In this document: positions 8,399 through 15,248 of the stretch, piece after piece | Layout of the letters: each line of letters opens with the position of its first letter | How positions within the stretch are numbered: the first letter of the stretch is position 1 | Assembly (NCBI GenBank): GCA_051745835.1 | Contig: JBNJEL010000004.1 | Span: 1 to 37,995, forward strand | DNA from: JBNJEL01 sp051745835 | GTDB lineage: Bacteria > Bacillota > Halanaerobiia > Halobacteroidales > Acetohalobiaceae | Reading direction: 5' to 3' | DNA: 37,995 bases | Made by a program: the position numbers and the translations under genes | The notes under the pieces: generated by a model | The model's input: only the letters and a program-made list of their open reading frames with translations | Databases searched by the model: none | What the model was told of the DNA's origin: nothing

Positions 8399-9625
8399 AT
8401 GAGTATTGATATTGAGCAACAGATGCAGGTGATTAAACGTGGTGCTGCAGAAGTGATTTCAGAGGATGAACTTCGTGATAAGTTAGTTGAGGCTGACAAG
8501 GAGGATCGTCCACTCAAAGTTAAATTAGGCTTAGATCCTACTGCTCCTGATATTCATTTAGGACATACTGTAGTGCTTCAGAAGCTAAAGCAATTTCAGG
8601 ATTTAGGACATGAAGTAATCTTATTAATTGGTGATTTTACAGGACGAATTGGTGATCCATCTGGTAAATCTAAGACTAGACCACAGTTAACTGAGGCAGA
8701 GGTTAAAGAGAATGCTAAGACTTATAAAGAACAGATCTTTAAAGTTTTAGATCCTGAGCAAACGAGATTGGTCTTTAATAGTGAATGGCTATCAGAGATG
8801 GATTTTGCTGATGTTCTTAAATTATCAGCGAAGTATACTGTAGCTCGAATGTTGGAGCGAGAGGACTTTGCTAATCGCTATCAAAATAATCAATCGATTG
8901 GAATTCATGAGTTTTTCTATCCGTTAATGCAGGGCTATGATTCAGTAGCTATCGAAGCCGATGTAGAATTAGGCGGTACAGATCAAAAGTTTAATCTCTT
9001 GGTCGGTAGGAATCTACAGAAAGAGTATGGTCAACAGCCGCAGGCAATTATTATGATGCCTCTCTTGGAAGGATTAGATGGCGTTAAGAAGATGAGTAAG
9101 AGCTTAGGTAATTATATTGGAATTGATGATAAACCTAGTGAGATGTACGGTAAAGTAATGTCTATTGCTGATGAGTTATTAGTGCGCTACTTTAAGTTAT
9201 TAACTGATCTTTCTTTATCTGAGATAGAGCAGATTGAAGCTGGCTTAGAAAGTGGAGAGCTTCACCCGATGAAAGCTAAGAAGAGATTAGCCCGCACTTT
9301 AGTAACTAAGTATTATGATGAAGACGCAGCTCAAGCGGCAGCTAAAGAGTTTGAACGCGTTTTTAAGCAAGGAGAACTTCCTGAGGATATTCCGGAAGTG
9401 AAATTGGATAGTGCTAAGTTAGAAGATGGAGAGTTGTGGATTGTTAAGTTAGTAGCAGCGACCGGATTAGTCGATAGCAATAGTGAAGCGCGGCGAATGA
9501 TTAAGCAGGGGGCAGTTAAGATTGACGGTGAGAAGTACGAACAGATTAATCTTGATTTAGAAGTTGCAGATGAGATGATTGTACAGATTGGTAAGAAACG
9601 AGTTGCTAAGTTAATTTTAGATTAA
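8399..9625 (+). CDS. tyrS: Tyrosyl-tRNA synthetase (TyrZ-like subtype)
   Basis: Charges tRNA-Tyr with tyrosine. The class I signature HLGH is at 53-56 and KMSKS at 231-235. LKVKLGLDPTAPDIHLGH and LIGDFTGRIGDPSGK are typical of the shorter subtype represented by Bacillus TyrZ rather than TyrS. A C-terminal S4-like RNA-binding domain (about 345-405) holds LVDSNSEARRMIKQGAVKID. Length (408 residues) is normal. The ATG follows GGGAGG with a spacing of 8-9 bases, and a consensus promoter lies upstream. Many Firmicutes control tyrS with a T-box; none is visible here. Confidence 0.96.
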   Translation: MSIDIEQQMQVIKRGAAEVISEDELRDKLVEADKEDRPLKVKLGLDPTAPDIHLGHTVVLQKLKQFQDLGHEVILLIGDFTGRIGDPSGKSKTRPQLTEAEVKENAKTYKEQIFKVLDPEQTRLVFNSEWLSEMDFADVLKLSAKYTVARMLEREDFANRYQNNQSIGIHEFFYPLMQGYDSVAIEADVELGGTDQKFNLLVGRNLQKEYGQQPQAIIMMPLLEGLDGVKKMSKSLGNYIGIDDKPSEMYGKVMSIADELLVRYFKLLTDLSLSEIEQIEAGLESGELHPMKAKKRLARTLVTKYYDEDAAQAAAKEFERVFKQGELPEDIPEVKLDSAKLEDGELWIVKLVAATGLVDSNSEARRMIKQGAVKIDGEKYEQINLDLEVADEMIVQIGKKRVAKLILD

Positions 9626-9636
9626 AGGATGCACAT

Positions 9637-9673
9637 AACCACTTCTTAAGTCATAGACTATTAAGAGGTGGTT
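9637..9673 (+). promoter_or_regulatory. Hairpin that buries the yunB ribosome binding site
   Basis: The 13-base arms AACCACTTCTTAA (9637-9649) and TTAAGAGGTGGTT (9661-9673) pair with a single T:G wobble across an 11-base loop, where GTC/GAC can add three more pairs. The right arm contains the AGAGGTGG ribosome site of yunB, whose ATG begins four bases later. No T tract follows, so it is not a terminator. Translational control of yunB in the tyrS read-through transcript is inferred. Confidence 0.7.
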
Positions 9674-9676
9674 AGT

Positions 9677-10333
9677 ATGTCTATTTCTTGGCGTCGGTTG
9701 GTAATTTTAGTAGTAATAACTACTATTATATTATCGATTGCTCTATTATTAATAGTAGATTATGCACTGCAGCCTATACTCTATCAAATTTCAGAGGCTA
9801 AAGTTTCTAATTTAGTAACTAAAAGGATTAATCAAACTATTCAGCAGAGATTAGATGAAGTTACATATGATAATTTAGTGCAGTTAAAGACTGACCAGCA
9901 GGGTAATATAGTCTATATGCAGCCTAATATTCAACAGATTAATCAGATCTCATCACAGTTAAGTATTAATATACAGCATAATTTAGAGGAATTAAGTCAA
10001 AAAGAGATTGAACTGCCTTTGATTCAGATTTTAGGAATTGAACTCTTAGCAGATTACGGGCCTACTCTAACGGCTAAGATTATACCATATAGCTCGATTG
10101 AGACAGCAATTGAAGATGACTTTCAAGCAGCGGGAATTAATCAGACTAGACATCGGATTAATTTAGCAGTTAAAGCTAAAACTCGTGTAATTATTCCTTT
10201 CTTAAGTGAGAAAGTGATTACTAAGTTAACTATTCCTCTTTCCGAAGCAGTGATAGTTGGTGATGTGCCGGAAGTATATGTTGATTTGAAGAATGGATTA
10301 TTAGGCAGCGATTCTTCTCAGCTAGATAAATAA
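9677..10333 (+). CDS. yunB: Sporulation protein YunB
   Basis: A 218-residue protein with one N-terminal membrane helix (about 9-30) and an extracytoplasmic domain. It matches YunB, a mother-cell sporulation protein in Bacillus, by its amphipathic region after the anchor and by the closing block PLSEAVIVGDVPEVYVDL. Its molecular function is unknown. Start: ATG 9677 behind AGAGGTGG; a GTG at 9668 lies within that ribosome site and is rejected. It lies 51 bases after tyrS with no terminator between. No sigma-E-like promoter was identified. The ribosome site is inside a strong hairpin. Confidence 0.82.
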   Translation: MSISWRRLVILVVITTIILSIALLLIVDYALQPILYQISEAKVSNLVTKRINQTIQQRLDEVTYDNLVQLKTDQQGNIVYMQPNIQQINQISSQLSINIQHNLEELSQKEIELPLIQILGIELLADYGPTLTAKIIPYSSIETAIEDDFQAAGINQTRHRINLAVKAKTRVIIPFLSEKVITKLTIPLSEAVIVGDVPEVYVDLKNGLLGSDSSQLDK

Positions 10334-10354
10334 CAATTTAATCTAATTTAACAG

Positions 10355-10383
10355 CCGCTTAGTATTTAGCTAAGCGGTTTTCC
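10355..10383 (+). terminator. Probable terminator after yunB
   Basis: Stem CCGCTTAG/CTAAGCGG (8 bp), loop TATTTAG, then TTTT and a T-rich stretch interrupted by CC. The short T tract makes it moderate in strength. Confidence 0.75.
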
Positions 10384-10474
10384 AATTTTTATAAGTGATT
10401 TTTAGATTATAAATGATCATCATTCAGGCTATACTAACAGATAGATTGTAAGCGTAAATTTAAGGAGGTTAACT

Positions 10475-10981
10475 ATGCAGAAAGGCTATGAAATTATAGA
10501 TCTACCGGTTGTTAATTTAGAGACTGGTGAGGAAGTAGGGGATATTAAAGATATAGTATTTGATCCTGACCAAGGTACGGTAGTAGGTTTTATAGTTGAT
10601 GGCGGAAGTTTTTTTCAGGGTAATCGAATGATTCCTTATCAACAGGTGCATAGTTTAGGTGAAGATGCATTAACGATTGCTAATGATGAAGCAGTTAGTG
10701 ACTTAGATGAGGTTAAAGAGTATTTAGTAAGCAATCAGGGTAATGTTATCGGGGCTAAAGTGGTAACTGATGATGGCAAGGAATTAGGAACGATTGGAGA
10801 TATAGTCTTAAATTCAGATGATGGTCAGATAGCTAGTTATGAGGTGACGGATGGTTTAGTACATGATATTTTAGATGGTAGAGGATTATTGGATTTATCA
10901 GATGATATTAATTATGGTGATGATGTAGTTGTAGTTTCTAATATTGATAATTATCAGCAGTTAAATCAGAGGGAGGAATAG
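10475..10981 (+). CDS. PRC-barrel domain protein (two PRC-barrel repeats)
   Basis: An acidic 168-residue protein made of two PRC-barrel-like units. The first (about 5-75) contains ETGEEVGDIKDIVFDPDQGTV and the second (about 85-160) contains DDGKELGTIGDIVLNSDDGQI; both show the G-x-I-x-D-I-V-x-x-x-D pattern. PRC barrels occur in RimM, photosynthetic H-subunits and many uncharacterised Firmicutes proteins, so the specific role is unknown. The ATG follows a strong AAGGAGG. It is followed by a 47-residue gene and an AI-2E exporter. Confidence 0.85.
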   Translation: MQKGYEIIDLPVVNLETGEEVGDIKDIVFDPDQGTVVGFIVDGGSFFQGNRMIPYQQVHSLGEDALTIANDEAVSDLDEVKEYLVSNQGNVIGAKVVTDDGKELGTIGDIVLNSDDGQIASYEVTDGLVHDILDGRGLLDLSDDINYGDDVVVVSNIDNYQQLNQREE

Positions 10982-10987
10982 AAATTA

Positions 10988-11131
10988 ATGATTAGCAAAA
11001 GATTTTTAACGGGAGTAGTAATTGGCGGAGTCGGGGCAATCTATTTATTAAGGACTCTTAAGAATAGCGATAAGGAAAATATAGCGGTTAAGCCAGCAGA
11101 TAAATTAGATTACTTTAATTTGGAAGATTAG
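10988..11131 (+). CDS. Small single-helix protein, 47 residues
   Basis: A short reading frame with a clear ribosome site (GGGAGGAA overlapping the end of the PRC-barrel gene) and ATG six bases after the previous stop. The product begins MISKRFLTGVVIGGVGAIYLLR, a short glycine-rich membrane helix, and ends in an acidic tail closing DYFNLED. I do not recognise a family; it resembles the small YtxH-like membrane proteins found beside AI-2E exporter genes. Start, spacing and tight packing support it as real. Confidence 0.65.
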   Translation: MISKRFLTGVVIGGVGAIYLLRTLKNSDKENIAVKPADKLDYFNLED

Positions 11132-11144
11132 GAGTTGATTAATT

Positions 11145-12188
11145 CTGTCAAGTAAGCGTCAAGAAAGAAAAGCATTATTATTAGTAATTTTAATAGCTAT
11201 TATTTATTTTCTATATTTGATTAGAATTGTGCTCTTGCCTTTTGCATTAGCAATTTTGATAGTTTATTTGGTAGAACCGTTTGTAGACTTGCTGGTCTGC
11301 CGAGGATTATCACGTAATCTATCTTTAGTTTTAATCTTTATGGCAGTTATAATGATCTCTTTAGTAGTTAGTTTTTTTATAGCACCACCTTTAATTAGAG
11401 AGTTGAATGCTTTGGCTAAGAGAGTTCCTGAATATAGTATGGAGATACAGCAGTTAACCGATAAGATTATTTATAAGTATCAAGATTTTAACTTTCCTCC
11501 TGTCTTTCAGCAAGTAGTCGATAATGGTATTAATAGAATTCAGAATGTAACACTTAGCTTTGTAGAACGGACTACAGAAGTAATTATTGGCATCCTTTCA
11601 CGCTTCTTTAGTTTAGTAATGGCGCCAATTTTAGCTTTTTATATGCTAAAAGATATTGATGGAATTAAGAAGGGATTTTGGACTTTAGTTCCTAAGACGA
11701 AGCGCAAGGATGTTAAACAGATCCTTAAACGAGTAGATAAAGTCTTATTAGATTACATTAAAGGACAGTTATTAGTTTCGGGGATCGTAGGATTATTAGC
11801 TGTGTTAGGACTTTATTTGTTAGGAATTAATTTTTATTTGATTATCGGCATCTTTGCTGGGATTATGAACTTAATCCCTTATTTAGGAGTAATTTTTGGT
11901 ATCTTGCCAGCTATCTTTGTCGCCTCTTTTAACTCAGGTCAATCTATCTTAACTGTAATTGTGATGTTTATTTTAATTCAACAGTTAGAGGGAACTTTTA
12001 TTTCACCTAAAATAGTTGGTGATAAGGTAGGTTTACATCCGATTATTATTATCTTTTCTTTATTAGTAGGTGGTGAGTTATTAGGCATTGTAGGAATGTT
12101 ATTAGCTGTTCCGACGGCTGGTATAATTAGAGTCTTAATTAATTATTATATCTGTACTTTAACTAGGTTAAATTCTAAGCAAAGTTGA
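11145..12188 (+). CDS. AI-2E family transporter (PerM-like exporter)
   Basis: A polytopic membrane protein of the AI-2E/PerM family; most members have no proven substrate. Seven or eight hydrophobic segments are visible. The family signature region near the end reads GIMNLIPYLGVIFGILPA, followed by QQLEGTFISPKIVGDKVGLHPI. Start is a problem: the reading frame is open back to a TGA at 11136-11138 and codes SSKRQERKALLLVILIAIIY, the expected basic leader and first helix. The only in-frame codons near the ribosome site AGGAG (11130-11134) are ATT 11142 and CTG 11145. I place the start at CTG 11145 (347 residues, a normal length). The first canonical codon, TTG 11217, would remove most of helix 1 and has no ribosome site. 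Confidence 0.82.
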   Translation: MSSKRQERKALLLVILIAIIYFLYLIRIVLLPFALAILIVYLVEPFVDLLVCRGLSRNLSLVLIFMAVIMISLVVSFFIAPPLIRELNALAKRVPEYSMEIQQLTDKIIYKYQDFNFPPVFQQVVDNGINRIQNVTLSFVERTTEVIIGILSRFFSLVMAPILAFYMLKDIDGIKKGFWTLVPKTKRKDVKQILKRVDKVLLDYIKGQLLVSGIVGLLAVLGLYLLGINFYLIIGIFAGIMNLIPYLGVIFGILPAIFVASFNSGQSILTVIVMFILIQQLEGTFISPKIVGDKVGLHPIIIIFSLLVGGELLGIVGMLLAVPTAGIIRVLINYYICTLTRLNSKQS

Positions 12189-12213
12189 CAATATAGACCT
12201 TTTTTAGTATCAT
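12185..12213 (+). promoter_or_regulatory. Promoter for alaS
   Basis: A perfect TTGACA (12185-12190) overlaps the stop codon of the AI-2E gene. A 17-base spacer leads to TATCAT (12208-12213). A perfect TATAAT also occurs at 12213-12218 but at a spacing of 22. The leader of about 85 bases has no visible T-box. Confidence 0.65.
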
Positions 12214-12303
12214 ATAATATAAACTGCCTAGATTAAATTTTATTAAATAGATTAATTGTTAATGCTTTAGATGACAGGAGTTATTTGGGGAGGCGAATAG
12301 AGT

Positions 12304-14931
12304 ATGGCACTGACTAGTCAACAGATTCGACAGAAATTTTTAGATTACTTTGAGGATAAAGAGCATTTAATTTTATCTAGTGCTCCACTGGTACCTAAAG
12401 ATGACCCAACTTTATTGTGGGTAAATGCAGGAATGGTACCTTTTAAACCTTACTTTGATGGACGAGCTACTCCACCTAATTCACGAGTAGCAACTTCGCA
12501 GAAATGTATTCGAACTAATGATATTGAGAATGTAGGACAGACAGACCGACACCATACATTTTTTGAGATGTTAGGTAACTTTTCTTTTGGTGATTACTTT
12601 AAAGAAGAAGCAATCACTTGGGCTTATGAATTTTTAACAGAAGAGATGGGCTTAGAGAAGGATAAGCTCTGGATTTCGACTTATGAAGAAGATGAGCGAG
12701 CTTATGAGATTTGGTCTGAAGAGATTGGTATTCCAGAAGATAGAATTGTTTTAATGGGCAAGGATGAGAACTTCTGGCAGATCGGTACTGGGCCTTGTGG
12801 TCCCTGTTCAGAGATTCATTATGATCTAGGTCCTGAGTTTGGCTGTAGTGATGACTGTCAATTTGGTTGTGATTGTGATCGCTACCGTGAGGTTTGGAAC
12901 CTAGTCTTTACGCAGTATGATTATACTGAAGCTGGAGAGTATCAGCCGCTACCGAATAAGAATATTGATACCGGTATGGGCTTAGAGCGCTTAGCTTCAA
13001 TTATTCAGCGGGTTGATTCTAACTTCGAAACCGATCTCTTTATGCCGTTAATTGAATTTATTAGTGAACATAGTGAGTTTGATTATGAGGATAGTGAGGA
13101 GATTAAGGCAGCCTTTAGAGTGATTGCTGATCATATCCGCAGTGTCACCTTTGCTATTGGTGATGGAATCTTACCATCTAATGAAGGACGAGGTTATATT
13201 ATACGTCGTATCTTAAGACGAGCAGTTAGATATGCACATAAATTAGAGTTAGAGATGCCGTTCTTATATCGGATTGTACCGGAAGTTGTTGAGATTATGG
13301 GGACTGAATATAGTGAAATTGTAGAGAAGGAAGAGCAGATTAAGAAGGTAATTAAGAGTGAAGAGATTAAGTTTCAAGAGACGCTCAATCAGGGCATGGA
13401 AATTTTAGAGGAGCTAATGGATGATTTAGCCGCAGAAGATAAAGCAGTAATTCCTGGGGACGAAGTCTTTACGCTCTATGATACTTACGGTTTTCCGCAG
13501 GAGTTAACTAAAGAGTTGGCGCAAGAACGTGGATATCGAATAGATGAAGAAGGCTTTGAAGCGGCAATGGAAGAGCAGCGATCTCGAGCACGAGCAGCAC
13601 GAGAGGATCATGATTTAGAACGGGATAAGATTAAGCTATTTAAGGAGATTAGAGATGAGATTGCTAAACCGGAGTTTGTTGGATATACGACTGGTGAATG
13701 TCAAAGTGAAGTAGTGAAGATAATTGCTGATGGTAGAAGTGTCGACTCACTTAGTGCTGGTAAGACAGGTGAAGTAATCTTAGATCAAACTCCTTTCTAC
13801 GCTGAAAGTGGTGGTCAGATTGGTGATCAGGGAGTACTTTTAGCTGATAATCTAATAGCGAAGGTGAAAGATACACAAGAAGAGACAGAACTGATTACTC
13901 ATCACATCGAAGTTGAGGAAGGTCAGTTAGAAGTAGGTAGTCAAGTGAAGGCTCAAATTGAATCAGAGTACCGTAAGGATATTCGTCGTAATCACTCTGC
14001 TACTCACTTATTACATAAGAGTTTACGCGATGTATTAGGTGAGCATGTAGAGCAGTCTGGTTCTTTAGTAGCTGCTGATCGTCTGCGCTTTGACTTTACT
14101 CACTTTGAAGCTCCAGGTGAGGAAGAGTTAGCAGAGGTAGAGCAGTTAGTTAATCAGCAGATTATGGATAACTTACCGGTTGAGGCTTTAGAGATGTCAC
14201 GAGATAAAGCAGAAGAGATGGGCGCTGAAGCTTTATTCGAAGAGAAGTATGGTTCGAAAGTTAGAGTAATCAAGATGGGGGATTATAGCTTAGAGTTATG
14301 TGGAGGTACTCATGTTGATGCTACTGGTGAGATTAATCTCTTTAAGATTGTTAGCGAGAGCGGTGTTGCAGCAGGAGTACGAAGAATTGAGGCAGTAACA
14401 GGTAAGCAGGCTCTTACTTATGTCAATCAGCAAGAGGAGCTTTTAAATGAAGTAGCTGATAAATTAAAGACAGATCCAGATAATCTTCTAACTAGAGTAG
14501 ATAAGATGCAATCAGAGGTTAAGGAGTTAGAGAAGGAAGTTACTAAGTTTAAAGATAAGTTAGCTGACTCTCAGGCTGATGAGTTAACAGCTGATTTAGA
14601 AGAGATTAATGGAGTTAATGTACTCTTAGAACAAGTTGATGATCTCGATGCTGACGGTTTAAGAAGTATGGGCGATAACTTAAAAGAAGAACTAGATTCC
14701 GGAATAGCTCTCTTAGCTTCCAACCTAGGGGAGAAGGTATTATTTGTTAGTGTAGTTACAGAAGATTTAGTAGAGCAGGGTTATAATGCTGGAGATTTAA
14801 TTGGTCAAGTAGCGCAAGTAGCTGGCGGTGGCGGCGGTGGTCGTCCTGATATGGCTCAAGCTGGCGGCAGCCAACCAGAGAAGTTAGATGCTGCTTTTGA
14901 GAAAGCGCGAGAGATTATAGCAGCAGAATAA
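12304..14931 (+). CDS. alaS: Alanyl-tRNA synthetase
   Basis: Charges tRNA-Ala and edits mischarged Ser and Gly. The class II catalytic core is at about 1-440, with RHHTFFEMLGNFSFGDYF and GTGPCGPCSEIHYD. The editing domain zinc ligands are HSATH (from His564) and CGGTH (from Cys666). The C-terminal DHHA1 domain ends in GGGGGGRPDMAQAGG. A Cys-rich stretch CSDDCQFGCDC (about 180-190) sits in the core. Length is 875 residues, normal. The ATG follows GGGGAGG. It is the head of the widespread Firmicutes order alaS-ireB-ruvX-DUF1292. Confidence 0.97.
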   Translation: MALTSQQIRQKFLDYFEDKEHLILSSAPLVPKDDPTLLWVNAGMVPFKPYFDGRATPPNSRVATSQKCIRTNDIENVGQTDRHHTFFEMLGNFSFGDYFKEEAITWAYEFLTEEMGLEKDKLWISTYEEDERAYEIWSEEIGIPEDRIVLMGKDENFWQIGTGPCGPCSEIHYDLGPEFGCSDDCQFGCDCDRYREVWNLVFTQYDYTEAGEYQPLPNKNIDTGMGLERLASIIQRVDSNFETDLFMPLIEFISEHSEFDYEDSEEIKAAFRVIADHIRSVTFAIGDGILPSNEGRGYIIRRILRRAVRYAHKLELEMPFLYRIVPEVVEIMGTEYSEIVEKEEQIKKVIKSEEIKFQETLNQGMEILEELMDDLAAEDKAVIPGDEVFTLYDTYGFPQELTKELAQERGYRIDEEGFEAAMEEQRSRARAAREDHDLERDKIKLFKEIRDEIAKPEFVGYTTGECQSEVVKIIADGRSVDSLSAGKTGEVILDQTPFYAESGGQIGDQGVLLADNLIAKVKDTQEETELITHHIEVEEGQLEVGSQVKAQIESEYRKDIRRNHSATHLLHKSLRDVLGEHVEQSGSLVAADRLRFDFTHFEAPGEEELAEVEQLVNQQIMDNLPVEALEMSRDKAEEMGAEALFEEKYGSKVRVIKMGDYSLELCGGTHVDATGEINLFKIVSESGVAAGVRRIEAVTGKQALTYVNQQEELLNEVADKLKTDPDNLLTRVDKMQSEVKELEKEVTKFKDKLADSQADELTADLEEINGVNVLLEQVDDLDADGLRSMGDNLKEELDSGIALLASNLGEKVLFVSVVTEDLVEQGYNAGDLIGQVAQVAGGGGGGRPDMAQAGGSQPEKLDAAFEKAREIIAAE

Positions 14932-14967
14932 TTTTAATGTATGATTAATATTTAAGGTGGGATGCTA

Positions 14968-15231
14968 ATGAGTAGGCAAGATGAAACAATGATGTTTAAG
15001 GTGCAGAAGGAAGATCTAAAGCCTGTTTCGCAAGTTTTAGCTGAAGTCTATGAGGCTTTAGAGGAGAAAGGTTATAATCCGATTAATCAGATTGTAGGCT
15101 ACATCTTATCTGGAGATCCAGCTTATATTACCAGTCACCAAGAGGCGCGCAGTAAGATTCGCAGATTTGATCGGGATGAGATTATTGAAGAGTTGGTACG
15201 CAGCTACCTAGCTACAGAAGATAGTGACTAA
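14968..15231 (+). CDS. ireB: IreB family regulatory phosphoprotein
   Basis: An 87-residue cytoplasmic protein of the IreB/DUF965 family, a substrate of the Ser/Thr kinase-phosphatase pair IreK/IreP in Enterococcus. The diagnostic block EEKGYNPINQIVGYILSGDP is at about 34-53, followed by AYITSHQEARSKIRRFDRDE. The N-terminal DETMMF segment contains Thr, as in the family's phosphorylation region. Start: ATG 14968, eight bases after GGTGGG; ATG 14962 sits too close to that site. It is placed between alaS and ruvX as is usual, except that a large membrane protein gene is inserted after it. Confidence 0.93.
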   Translation: MSRQDETMMFKVQKEDLKPVSQVLAEVYEALEEKGYNPINQIVGYILSGDPAYITSHQEARSKIRRFDRDEIIEELVRSYLATEDSD

Positions 15232-15248
15232 GATAACGGAGTGGTTGA

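Noticed and set aside
9637..9673. Rho-independent terminator of tyrS
   Set aside because: The stem is strong, but it is followed by AGTATGTC rather than a T tract, and its right arm is the yunB ribosome site.
12219..12303. T-box or other amino-acid leader upstream of alaS
   Set aside because: The leader is short and AT-rich, with no T-box core sequence and no terminator stem.
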